Below are positions 1-8,860 of a stretch of DNA of 31,411 nucleotides, in pieces. The translations under genes were made by a program, and so were the position numbers. This stretch comes from Prorocentrum cordatum (lineage: Eukaryota; Sar; Dinophyceae; Prorocentrales; Prorocentraceae). Position 1 is the stretch's first letter. Every line of letters begins with the position of its first letter. The stretch is taken from NCBI GenBank assembly GCA_963575745.1, contig CAUYUJ010018313.1:176828-208238 (forward strand), written 5' to 3'. A model generated the notes under the pieces. The model had not been told where the DNA came from. It made no database searches and saw only the letters and a program-made list of their open reading frames with translations.

Positions 1-432
1 TGACGCTGATGCTGCTGATGATGATGATGGTGAGGATGGTGACGATGACGATGACGATGATGATGATGCTGCTGCTGATGCTGATGATGATTCTGATGAT
101 GATGGTGATGCTGATGATGCTGCTGATGCTGATGCTGATGATGATGGTCATGATGCTGACGACGACGATGATGCTGATGATGATGAGAATGATGCGGACT
201 CTGAGGATGATGACGATGCTGATGAGGATGCTGAGTCTGATGATGATGATGCTGATGATGCTGATACATATGATGATTATGATGATGATGAGGATTATGG
301 TACTGATGATGAGGACGATGATGCTGCTGCTGATGATGATGATGATGCTGCTGCTGATGATGATGATGGCGATGGTGATGATGACGATACTGATGATGAT
401 GATGATGCTGATGATGATGATGATGAGGATGC

Positions 433-476
<44 letters not shown>

Positions 477-535
477 CTGATGCTGATGCTTATGATGATG
501 CTGATGCTGATGCTGATGCTGCTGCTGCTGATGCT

Positions 536-597
<62 letters not shown>

Positions 598-605
598 GGA
601 TGATG
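1..605. repeat. Degenerate (GAT)n trinucleotide array
   Basis: The sequence is almost entirely GAT/GCT/GAC triplets in a fixed three-base phase, with the longest uninterrupted GAT runs near 431-476 and 548-595. All interruptions keep the triplet phase, so the array is open in several frames and yields Met/Leu- or Asp-rich conceptual peptides. These have no domain and are not taken as genes. The array continues off the left edge. It changes through a short (GGT)n stretch at 606-622 into a GGA tract. Confidence 0.9.
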
Positions 606-621
606 CTGGTGGTGGTGGTGG

Positions 622-749
622 TGAGGAGGAGGAGGAGGAGGAGGAGGAGGAGAAAGGGGAGGCGCAGGGGAAGGGGGAGGGGGAGGGGAGGAGGAGAGGA
701 GGAGGAGGAGGAGGAGGAGGAGGAGGAGGAGGAGGAGGAGGAGGAGGAG
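622..749. repeat. (GGA)n polypurine tract
   Basis: Purine-only run on the + strand, GGA-based with a few AAA and GGGGA variants around 650-690. It follows the (GAT)n and (GGT)n arrays directly, so three triplet motifs that differ by single substitutions are joined end to end. Confidence 0.9.
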
Positions 750-900
750 TAGACCCTCCTCTGTCCTTCTGTCCCTCCTCCGCTCCGCCCACCGCTGCCG
801 CAGGTGCTCGTCGTGCAGGTGCTCCTCGTCCTCCTGCTGAGCTTCACGAGTGCCGCCCGCCGAGCAGGGGGAGCGAGCAGGGAGCGGCCACGAGGAGACG

Positions 901-1200
901 ACAGGAGGAGGAGGAGGAGGAGGAGGAGGAGGAGGAGGCGGTTGAGGAGGAGGCGGAGGAGGAAGAGGAGGAGGAGGAAGGGGAGGAGGAGGAGGAGGAG
1001 GAGGAGGAGGAGGAGGAGGGAGGGAGGAGGACGAAGACGAAGACGAGGAGGAGGAGGAGGACGCGAGGCGGAGGAGGAGGAGGCGGTAGAGGAGGAGGAT
1101 GAGGAGGCGGAGGAGGAGGAGGAGGAGGAGGAGGCGGAGGACGAGGCCGAGGACGAGGAGGAGGACGAGGAGGAGGAGGAGGAGGATGAGGAAGAGGACG
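901..1200. repeat. Degenerate (GGA)n purine-rich tract
   Basis: GGA triplets with GCG, GAC and GAA interruptions; nearly all purine on the + strand. The frame is open on the + strand in Glu-, Arg- and Gly-rich readings, which I regard as artefacts of the repeat. Confidence 0.85.
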
Positions 1201-1552
1201 GGAACCCTTTCAGGGTACGTTGGATATCCTGGCCGTTCTTCCTCCTGGAGGGGTTCTTCCCTCTTGGCGCGGTATACCTATGTTGCAGCTGCCCGTAGCT
1301 TTTCTTCCCCCCCATCGCTGGGGGGGGGAAGGCTGCGCCAAATTGATACTGCAGTCCGCGTACTTCAAGTCCTTGAGAGAGAAGGAGTCGGAGATCAGTG
1401 CCTGCCGTTCCCCTTTCCGACGCGCCCGCATGGACGTCAGGGCCCGCAGCGCCCTGCGGGCGCCGCTCCGTGGCAGGCTGATAGGCAGCGTTGGGGTCGG
1501 CCTCCGCGCGCGGGCAGCCGCGCACGCGCGGTTCCTCGCAAGCCATGGCTCT
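1201..1552. other. No recognisable gene; GC-rich spacer
   Basis: Mixed GC-rich sequence with short poly-G and poly-C runs (about 1309-1328). Open frames exist on both strands, but none shows a domain or conserved motif that I recognise. Confidence 0.5.
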
Positions 1553-1736
1553 AGGCCTCCCGACATGGTTCCGAGCAGATGGGGTCGTAGGATCGCGCCG
1601 CATCGCCGATGCATCGGCGATGCGGCTCGATGTGGAGCCCGATTTTCTCCACGCCGACGGCGCCGATGCATCGGCGATGCACTGGCGATGCGGCGCGATC
1701 CTCTGACTCCCTTTACTCGTGCCATGTTGGAGGCCT
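1553..1736. mobile_element. Foldback/MITE-like element, AGGCCTCC family, copy A
   Basis: The element starts AGGCCTCC and ends GGAGGCCT. Inside the ends, GGATCGCGCCGCATCGCC (1590-1607) is matched by its exact reverse complement at 1684-1701. A further 24-bp perfect palindrome lies at about 1610-1633, built on CATCGCCGATG and its complement. Sister copies lie at 4434-4563, 18882-19105 and 24558-24724. No coding capacity was seen. Because AGGCCT is itself palindromic, a target-site duplication cannot be defined. Hairpin structure and dispersal suggest a non-autonomous mobile element; this is inference. Confidence 0.7.
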
Positions 1737-2105
1737 GACACGAAAGCGCTGACATGCAGTGACACCTCTCTCGTTCCTCGTGCGGCCATGGTCCGCGGCT
1801 GTGCTGGCGATGTCGGAGCGGTGTGCCCAGGCGAAGGGCACCACCGCAGCCCGAGACCGTCTGGGCCCGTGCGCCAGGGAAGCCTCGATCGGCAGCCGGG
1901 GCTGCGCTCCAGGCCTTCCAAACAGGCCGAGCGGCAGACCCACGTCGGCCGCACCCACGGGGTCGACAGATCGCCGGTCTCCTGCTGCCTCATGCTGCTG
2001 CTCCTCGTCGACCACGCTCCGCCCCACCTCCGCTGGCGCGAGCGTGCACGAGCCTGGCGCCCCGCCCCCTCCCCCCGCCCGGAAGTCAGGAATAAGTGAC
2101 AGCCA
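1737..2105. other. No recognisable gene; GC-rich spacer
   Basis: GC-rich sequence with overlapping open frames on both strands and no convincing motif. It ends in CAGCCAGAGGAGG (2100-2112), a short sequence that also precedes purine arrays at about 19957 and 29744. Confidence 0.5.
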
Positions 2106-2106
2106 G

Positions 2107-2572
2107 AGGAGGTGGGGGAGGAGGAGGAGGAGGAGGAGGAGGAGGAGGAGGAGGAGGAGGAGGAGGAGGAGGAGGAGGAGGAGGAGGAGGGAGGAGGAGG
2201 AGGAGGAGGAGGAGGAGGAGGGAGGAGGAGGAGGAGGAGGAGGAGGAGGAGGAGGAGAGGAGGAGGAGGAGGAGAGGAGGAGGAGGAGGAGGAGGAGGAG
2301 GAGGAGGAGGAGGAGGAGGGAGAGGGGAGGTGGAGGGGAGGGGGAGGGGGAGGGAGGGGAGGAGGGGGAGGGGGAGGGGGAGGGGGGAGGGGGAGGGGGA
2401 GGGGGGGGGGGGGGGGGGGGGAGGGGGAGGAGGAGGCGGAGGGGAGGAGGAGGAGGAGGAGGAGGAGGAGGAGGAGAGGAGGAGGAGGAGGAGGAGGAGG
2501 AGGAGGAGGAGGAGGAGGAGGAGGAGGAGGATGGAGGAGGATGGAGGAGGAGGCGGGGGAGGAGGAAGGAGG
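2107..2572. repeat. Long (GGA)n tract with G-rich core
   Basis: Continuous purine run of about 465 bp on the + strand. The flanks are (GGA)n. The centre (about 2330-2430) shifts to GGGGGA units and then an uninterrupted G run near 2401-2421. The core has many runs of four or more G and could form G-quadruplexes; the whole tract could form intramolecular triplex DNA. Conceptual Glu/Gly/Arg (+) and Pro/Ser/Leu (-) proteins here are artefacts. Confidence 0.9.
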
Positions 2573-3207
2573 TGGACCTGTACTGACAGCCCTTTGGCTC
2601 CTGAAGCAGACGTTGGCGCTGACAGACGTCCTGAGCATCGTCGAGGGATAGCTTCGGCGGCGACAGAGGAAGCGTAGACACGGAAGACGGCGCGTGGATT
2701 GGCGACGGGTCGCGTTTCCATGCCAGCATCGATGGCGTTCCGTTGCGAAATCTGGCAGCCTGGGCTTCCTGTTTCGGGGGGTGCAGTGGAGACCCAGACC
2801 AAGAAGACACCCTGCTTGCCTCCAGGGTGCCCTGGGCTTCTTGGGTTTCGATTGGTCTTGCTGTGGAGAGCGCAGCGCTCCCACACCAAGACTCATTGGC
2901 CTTCCTGGGGTCTCAGGGTTGGGTTTCTTGTGGAAGGGTTTTTGTGGTCGGGCTTCCACCGTACTTCTGATCTGTCGCCCATGCGCCAGGCCCACGGATC
3001 CGTGATCCATGCATTAGCGTGCGCCAGAAACAAGGGCCACGTTCTCGTGCCGTTCCTTGGAGCCGGGTCCGAGAGCCTGCTTGTTACCGGCGCATGCCGT
3101 GGCCTGGAATCTCTTCGTTCGCGGTGTGTTAGAGGGTCGGTCTCAGTCCCCAGAGGCCGTTGGAATGCAAGACTGCGACAGGAGATTGGTCGTACCACAT
3201 GCTTTAC
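2573..3207. other. No recognised gene; one uninterrupted frame
   Basis: A + strand frame is open from about 2699 to 3520, but its second half is made of a degenerate minisatellite and the first half shows no family motif. It could be a stop-free accident in GC-rich DNA or part of an unknown exon; nothing in the sequence decides between them. Confidence 0.4.
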
Positions 3208-3425
3208 AGCCTTGGGACCACGCCTGTGCGCATCCTATTTGGACGCGCCTTACGCCTGGTTGTATTGGGTTCGCGCTTCACGCGCTCTTTCGAATCGTGA
3301 CTTATGCGTTGCGTTGGTACTTCGCCTTACGAGCTTCTGCACTGGGACCACGCTTTATGCGCATTTCTCTGGGATCGCGCCGTTAGCGCCTTTGCGTTGG
3401 GAGCGCGCCTTATGCGCTGCCTTGC
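3208..3425. repeat. Degenerate minisatellite, unit about 27 bp
   Basis: About eight diverged units follow one another with spacing of about 24-30 bp. Each carries a variant of TTGGGACCGCGCC followed by TTATGCGC. The core GCGC-TTATGCGC is partly self-complementary. Unit length is variable, so the open frame across it is not evidence of coding. Confidence 0.65.
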
Positions 3426-3480
3426 AAGACTGCTTCCTGAGGCCGTTTACGGTGGTGTTTGAGGATGTGGGGGAAGGGTA

Positions 3481-3650
3481 TCAGGAGGGAGGAAAGAAGG
3501 CACGAGCAGGAGGACTATGATGAGGTGGAGGGATCGGGGGAAGGGCACGAGGAGGAAGAGGAGTAGGCCTGAGGAGGAGGAGGAGGAGGAGGAGGGGGAG
3601 GAGGAGGAAGGAGAGGGTCAGGAGGAGGAAGGAGAGGGTCAGCACCGTGG
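3481..3650. repeat. (GGA)n-type purine tract
   Basis: GGA-rich segment including a short local duplication of GGAGAGGGTCAGGAGGA-like sequence (about 3610-3642). Confidence 0.75.
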
Positions 3651-3842
3651 AGTGAGAAACGAGGGGAGAGGGGGACCGTGGGGACGCGTGGGAGTGACCG
3701 GTGGGGGCAGGACGGGTGTAGCACCGAGTAGCGGCCCACAGAGCGCAGCACGCTCGCCCAGCATGTCTCCCGAGGCATCTACAGGTCGACGTTGATGATG
3801 CTCACGCGGGCGCACCGAGGCGCTGCGCGGCCCCGCCGCACT

Positions 3843-3850
3843 CGGTAACC
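3843..3850. repeat. Target-site duplication, left copy
   Basis: CGGTAACC, identical to 4026-4033 on the other side of the 175-bp foldback element. Confidence 0.75.
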
Positions 3851-4025
3851 TTATGTCGGGCGTGTCCCCCTACAGGGAGATCTTCGACGAAAAATAAAAC
3901 ATACCCCAGAAATGCTTCAAAAAGGTCCAGATATTCAAAAAATAGTCCCCAGACTGTTTGTGGTTCTTGGGGTATTTTTTATTTTTCGTCGAAAATCCTC
4001 CTGTAGCGGGGCAGGCCCGACTTAA
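3851..4025. mobile_element. Foldback MITE with 8-bp target duplication, copy 1
   Basis: A 175-bp element with ends TTATGTCGGGC and GCCCGACTTAA. The long inverted arms include TCGACGAAAAATAAA on the left and TTTTTCGTCGA on the right, plus CTACAGG and CTGTAG. Directly outside both ends lies the same 8 bp, CGGTAACC (3843-3850 and 4026-4033), which reads as a target-site duplication. A related copy at 15565-15740 also has near-identical 8-bp flanks. There is no coding capacity, so it would need a transposase in trans. Eight-bp duplications are known for hAT, P and Merlin transposons; the superfamily is not resolved here. Confidence 0.8.
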
Positions 4026-4033
4026 CGGTAACC
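4026..4033. repeat. Target-site duplication, right copy
   Basis: CGGTAACC, identical to 3843-3850. Confidence 0.75.
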
Positions 4034-4082
4034 CGGTCTTTGGAGCGCACTCGCGTCGAAATTCGCGCCCTGTTATCGGTGA

Positions 4083-4365
4083 GGACGTGCCGGCGAACGC
4101 CGATTGAGTGTCGACTAGCGTCGGCTTCACGTCGGTCTGGCGTCGATTCGCAGGCGCCAACAAGGCGGCACGGTTCAGGAGCGAAAGGAGGACGGTCACG
4201 TACATGACTCCAGGTTGGTTTCGAGAGTACGCATCGCGCGAACGTTCGTATCCCGAGGCTGGTCTCGCGGACTGGGGGGCCGTGTTCATGTACGTGGTTG
4301 GGCGCGTACGTCCTTTGTGGGCTCCCCAGTGGCAGGCTCCCATGAGCTGCCGCAGAGAGTTGCGC
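4083..4365. repeat. Dispersed 'TCGACTAGCGTCG' repeat, copy 1, with internal insert
   Basis: Shares TAGCGTCG-type decamers, GGCGTCGATTCGCA and GGCTCCCATGAG with copies at 19617-19745 and 26302-26497. In the other two copies the ATTCGCA block lies within about 50 bp of the CCCATGAG block. Here about 165 bp (about 4172-4335) intervene, bounded by partly complementary sequence and containing CACGTACATGAC and its near-complement about 90 bp apart. I read the insert as a nested foldback. Confidence 0.55.
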
Positions 4366-4433
4366 CCGTAGTGATTTCGGCAGCGTGCACGGGCGGTCTC
4401 GCGACGGGGCGCCCGCGTCTGGGAGAGGACTCC

Positions 4434-4563
4434 AGGTCTCCCAGGTGAGGTCCGAGGATCCCGCCGCATCGCCGATGCATTGGCGATGCGGCTCGATGTG
4501 GAGCGCGACTCTCTCCGCGCCGATGCATCGCCGCTGTCTGCTCGGACCCTAATCGAGGGGCCT
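4434..4563. mobile_element. Foldback element, AGGCCTCC family, copy B
   Basis: A shorter member (about 130 bp). It begins AGGTCTCCCAGG, contains CGCCGCATCGCCGATGCATT followed by the GCGATGCGGCTCGATGTGGAG core, and ends CTCGGACCCT then AGGGGCCT. Inverted ends are weaker than in copies A and D, consistent with divergence. Confidence 0.6.
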
Positions 4564-4652
4564 CTGACGATGCAGGAACGTACGAGAAGCAGGCCCAGTG
4601 GCGGGCCCCTCCCCGTCCACAGCTTGCCCCAGCCGTTTCTTTCCACGATTTC

Positions 4653-4727
4653 GCAGGACCAGATGCCACAGGACCGCATGTTACAGCACCGCATGCCATA
4701 GGACCGCACGCCACAGGGCCGCAGGTT
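4653..4727. repeat. 15-bp minisatellite, five units
   Basis: Five units of exactly 15 bp in register, consensus ACAGGACCGCATGCC with one to four changes each. The minus strand reads a five-residue repeat of the form CGPxA, but the surrounding frame has no other support as a gene. Confidence 0.8.
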
Positions 4728-5250
4728 CTCTCCGTCCTCGGGGCAGCGATGTGGCCCACAGGTTTCCGCCCTTGTTCCAGAAGATAGTGGTATATCTTTT
4801 TACTCAATATAGGACCTGGTGTATTTCTTGCATTACCTACGCTTGTGCGTGTCTTGAATGGCGTCCCAAGAGACATTCGGATTTTGTGTTTTGGCTTGTT
4901 CGGTAGCATGCTGTGTGCGCTGACTCGAACTGCTGTTCGCTTCCCCCAGACTTCCGCGACACACTGCCGCAGTTGTATCGTGGCAGGGCGTTTGACCACT
5001 GCCCTGCTCTTGGCATCGCTCGGACGTGTGCGTTTTCTCAGCGGCGAGAGCATTTTTGATTATCTCGCGGGAAACAGTTCAACGCACGAACTCCAAACAT
5101 GCACGTGGAATGGACGTCCGAGCGATGGCACATCTTGTTGCCTCAAGTCCTCCAGCACTCGCGCAGGAGGCGGAAGACCGCCGAGAGGACCGCGGAAAAC
5201 CGCCAGAAGCCGATGGGTAGCAACGGCTACCATGGTCGAGCACGCAACCT
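4728..5250. other. No recognisable gene; moderate-GC spacer
   Basis: Sequence of mixed composition with no motif recognised on either strand. Confidence 0.45.
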
Positions 5251-5461
5251 CTTTCTCCTCCCCCTCCCCCTCCCCCCCCCTCCCCCTCCCCCCTCCCCCC
5301 CTCCTCGTCTTCCTCCTCATCCTCCTCCGCTTCCTCCCCCTCCCGTTCCTCCCCCCCCCTCCTCCTTTTCCTCCTCCCCCTCCTCCCCCTCCTCTTCCCC
5401 CTCCTCCCTCCCTCTTCCTCTTCCTCTTCTTCTTCCTCCTCCTCTTCCTCCTCCTCCTGCC
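5251..5461. repeat. Polypyrimidine (TCC/CCT)n tract
   Basis: About 210 bp, nearly all C and T on the + strand. It lies about 165 bp upstream of the start of the retroelement remnant. Confidence 0.85.
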
Positions 5462-5482
5462 TCAAGCCACTGTGGCTTGAGG
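5460..5482. repeat. Perfect 11-bp hairpin
   Basis: cctcaagccac, one T, then gtggcttgagg. A perfect inverted repeat with a single-base spacer sits at the edge of the pyrimidine tract. It could act as an RNA hairpin or be a foldback relic; no function is shown. Confidence 0.6.
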
Positions 5483-5626
5483 GTGAGCCCTGGGGGGCTC
5501 TCCAGGAAGATTCGGGTTTTCACGAACACACCCACCTCAGTCATATCCCAGTACCTTAACGTGGTGCTTGAATACGTTTGCTTGTGATACCGCCCATTTC
5601 CCAAGCTTCCGCGAAAGCAGGGCGCC

Positions 5627-6832
5627 ATGGCAACGCCGCGGACGAAGTCCAGACCGTGGACGCGTTGCGGGAATTGCCAGTCATGTGAACATAATGATAG
5701 GATCAGAACCCAGAAGATGCAATGCCAGCACTGCCAGGCTCATTTCAAGAAGCTCTTCGAGCCACACGGCCCCGAACGTGACACTCGGCAGGTGCGCTTC
5801 GAAGACGAGCGGGACTGGGAACACAGCAGCCAAGGCAGTGCTAACACACCAGCAGCCAGAAGGACGAGGATTCCAGGAGGTCGGAAGTCTCGCAGCGCCG
5901 GCGGGCATTCGCAGCTGGCCCACATCCTCGAGCAGGCATTGGCGAACACCGCGGACCAGGAGATGCGGGCTGTCCTGGAGGCCCAGCGAACGAAGCTCGC
6001 AGCCTTGTCACAGCAGTCTGGGAAGACTGCGGCAGACCAGGTCAAGCGCGTGCTGACGGCGCGTGGAGGGCCGCCAGCAACAAACACTCGCAGCTCGTGG
6101 CGCAGGTGCTGCGCCTCCGCGCGCAGTTGATGCACGCGGAGGGCAAGGAGCAGGTAGCGGCCCAGGAACTGGCGGCGGCCGAGCGTGACAAACGCACGGC
6201 TGCCGATGCGCTCGCCAAGGCAGAGGGAGTACAGCAGCAGGGACAGCCTACAGGCGCCAGCAGTGCGGCTGCTGCAGGGACGGCGCCGACCATCAGCATC
6301 CAGATGAGCAGTGAACTCTTCGACCACTTCGAGGAGTGGGATGTCGATGAGAACGACGAGGTTGCCCTCCGTCAGCTCAAGTCCGAGCCCGAGGGGCGGA
6401 AACAGAGTTTTGAATCCAACGGCGCCGAGTTGAAAGCCTTCCTCGAGAAGGTCGCCAAGGCGGAGCAGGACTTCCGCGACAGGATGCTCAAGAAGCGAAA
6501 GACATCGGAGGAGGGCGACGTCGGTGCAGGCGGCGGCAGCGGCGGCGCCAGGGCGGCGGAGTCGCCTGTCACGGCGAGCGCCCAGCCAGGCGCGCCAGCC
6601 CCCCCCCGCGGCCGCCCAGGCCTCGCCAGCAGGTGCAGCCACACAGGTGCCAGCGGACGCCGACGAGAACTTGAAGAAGGAGGCGCAGCGCATCTCGGCG
6701 GCGAAGTTCGCGGCGGCCAAGGCGGCTGGCAAAGGTTGCTCCGCGCCCGCAGCCAAGTCAGCTGGCGCCGCCGCCTCGCCCGTGCCGAAGGGCTCGAAGG
6801 GCTCCGCGGCCGCGTCGTGCCAGCCTGAATGA
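5627..6832 (+). pseudogene. ORF1-like region: Cys cluster, coiled coil, Ala/Lys tail
   Basis: Begins at ATG 5627 with a basic leader and a cysteine cluster spaced CxxCxxC then CxxC (about residues 14-36), suggesting zinc binding. An Ala/Glu/Gln/Lys-rich segment (frame 2 to about 6085, then frame 1) has heptad-like spacing typical of a coiled coil. A frame change at the poly-C run near 6600 leads into an Ala/Lys-rich tail ending at TGA 6830-6832. The next recognisable block restarts in the same frame at 6839, so this stop is either the normal ORF1/ORF2 boundary or a nonsense mutation. A role in nucleic-acid binding is inferred from position and composition only. Confidence 0.6.
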
Positions 6833-6838
6833 CTAGGC

Positions 6839-7730
6839 GTGGGGGCCGACGGTGCTGCGGCGAATCAGCGCCTCGAGCGCGCCAGCGACACTGGCGAGGC
6901 GAGTATTTTCTTCAGTGGCGTGACGCGCATGGGAGACAAGGCCTGGGACTTCCTCGAGGCCCAGCCCCAGGCGCGCGACTACTTGGCCGTGTGCGAGACG
7001 CACGTTGGGAAGGCAGCACTTCATTCATGGGCGTCAAAGGCGTGGTTTTCATCCATGAGGCTCTTCGCCTATCCAGCTTGTCCGAAGGCCCGGTGGGACG
7101 AGGCGCCTGGAAGTGGCGCCGGGTCTCAGAATGAAGGGGGAGGGTGGGTTCTCATTCGCAATCGCAGGCCTGTTCAGTATCTAGATGCTGCTCGCGCAGG
7201 CCCACTTTTAGCTGAATGCAGTTCCGTGTTCGATGGCTTCGTGCCAGTCGTAAGGCACATCCGTGGATTCTCTTTAATGATTTTTCACAGTTTTTACGGG
7301 CACTCAGGCCCTGGGCTCCGACGGGCAAACCTTGGTCGCTTCCGCGGGATCGGATGCCTGCGTAGTGCCCTTCAGATTCCCTGGATCGTCGCAGCCGGCT
7401 GGATGCCCCCCTCCAGAAAGTATGCGGCGCGCAGGATGGCTCGACAGAGTTGGAGGGCAGATTGCGTGTTCCGATGCCCAGTGCAAGTGTGCCCCAGGTG
7501 GCGGGAAGCAGCCCGGCCATCTCGATTATCTTGTAGTTAGTCACGCAGCGATGCCGTACGTTCGTCGAGTTGTTCCTGCAGCCGATGTTCCATGGAAGCC
7601 TCGCATCGGACTCAGTGTCTCCGTCGTCGCGTCTGGCTCTCAGTTGATCGCTCGATATCTTGATTTGCCTGCCCGTTTGCCCGCAGTTAGCAGACCTAAG
7701 CGGCAGGCCGCGCCTGGCTCCAAGTCTGGC
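6839..7730 (+). pseudogene. EEP-type (APE-like) endonuclease domain, frameshifted and catalytically degraded
   Basis: The EEP fold supplies the nick that primes reverse transcription. Visible blocks are: AVCETH with the conserved Glu (codon 6995); GGGWVLIRN and a core strand ending IPWIVAAGW (7379-7402), where this family normally has a GDWN motif; then, after a shift to frame 0 near 7415, GWLD and LDYLVVS (Asp codon 7524); then a PWKPRIGL block where a His is usual before the Gly. Asp and Asn of GDWN are absent, and the early Asn position appears to be Ser in FFSGVT. Together with the frame shift, the domain should be inactive. The match is by pattern, not alignment. Confidence 0.65.
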
Positions 7731-8860
7731 GTCAGGAAACAGGAGCGGGCCATTTCAAGGTTGGAGGCCAAACGGGTGCGCAAAGAACGCATCCTTTTTT
7801 TGTTTCCCCTGCAGGATGGTGGCTGGGGCGCGCAGGGTGAGTCCGATAATCGCGCCTTGGGTCGTTCTCCTCCTCCCTGTCTGCAGTCCCCTCCCGCCCT
7901 CAGCGACGCGGGCACTCGCTGCGAGGAAGGCGGTGGGCCCGTCTGCTCAGGTGACGACTGGGGCGTCTTCTCGGAGGAAGACCCTTGGGCGGGCGAGACG
8001 GTGTTCCAACCTGCTCCCTCAGCCGCCCCTGCGTTTGTTTCCCTCTCGCCAGTTGAGAACCAGCCAATTAGACAGTCGAGCAGTACAGAGTACCGAGCTA
8101 GTTCGGACCCCCCCGGCCCTCCGATCTCCCCGAGCCCCTCCGCCCAGGGGTCTTCCTCCGAGGGGCAGCCCGAAACGTTGGCGCGGCACCCCGATTTTTC
8201 TGTGCCCGATGATGCGTGGAAGGAGCAAAGGGCTCGGATTGGTTTCAGTTCTGCCATCCAGTGCCCTCCCGCAGAGGCCATCGTCCGTTCCGCCGCCTAC
8301 CGCCTCGGCTCAAAATATTCAGGCTTGCTTGCAGCTCTGTGCGCCAGCTGGATCCGAACCGGGACGGCCTTCATATTTACGCACCATCGGCCGGTCCCAT
8401 CTGGGGCGACTCGCGGAGAGGCGCCTCAGTTCGAGGTTTCGGTCGTGCGCCGAGGAACCCCCTCCTGACTGGCACCTCTTCGGGACGGGATCAACGGCGG
8501 GTGGGCGCGGGCCAGCGCAATCATCGGCAGTATTGCGCGGCATCTTCGACGGGCAGGTGGCGACATGCAACTTGTCATTCTATATCGGGCGGGCCGCAAC
8601 CAACTGGACGATGCGCCGTTTCAGGCGGAGCAGATCATCAGGCACACCGACAGATTCGACTGGTGGCACTGGCAGGAATGGCTTTTGATCACCTTCAGGG
8701 TACGTCCTTAGCTCAGCACGGTGTCAGCGCTCAGGCAGTCGACAGATTGGCCAGTCGTAGCCAGAGACGGGCTTTGAGCAGATCTATGATTGAATTTCGC
8801 GAGTGGGCTGGGACGGCACCTGCCATCGGGGTCCTTCACAGAAAACGAGGGGCCCCCAGC
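7731..8860 (+). pseudogene. Retroelement linker between endonuclease and RT
   Basis: No domain is recognised. Frame 0 stays open to 8468 and reads Ser/Pro/Glu-rich sequence; a basic stretch near 7735-7790 (KQERAISRLEAKRVRKER) could bind nucleic acid. The conserved reading seems to return in frame 2 between about 8230 and 8700. In non-LTR elements this interval is normally a poorly conserved connector, which fits. Confidence 0.4.

Noticed and set aside
9-752. Asp-rich or Met-rich protein from the GAT array
   Set aside because: The frame is open because GAT-phase triplets lack stops in that register; there is no sequence outside the array to support a gene.
1590-1701. Recurrent peptide SPMHRRC seen in frames at four loci
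   Set aside because: It is the translation of the palindromic foldback family, not a protein family.
1713-2810. Long minus-strand Pro/Ser/Leu frames (365 and 267 codons)
   Set aside because: They translate the GGA tract on the opposite strand; frames are equally open in several registers, with no domain.
2699-3520. 273-codon + strand frame
   Set aside because: Half of it lies in a minisatellite of irregular unit length and the rest has no motif.
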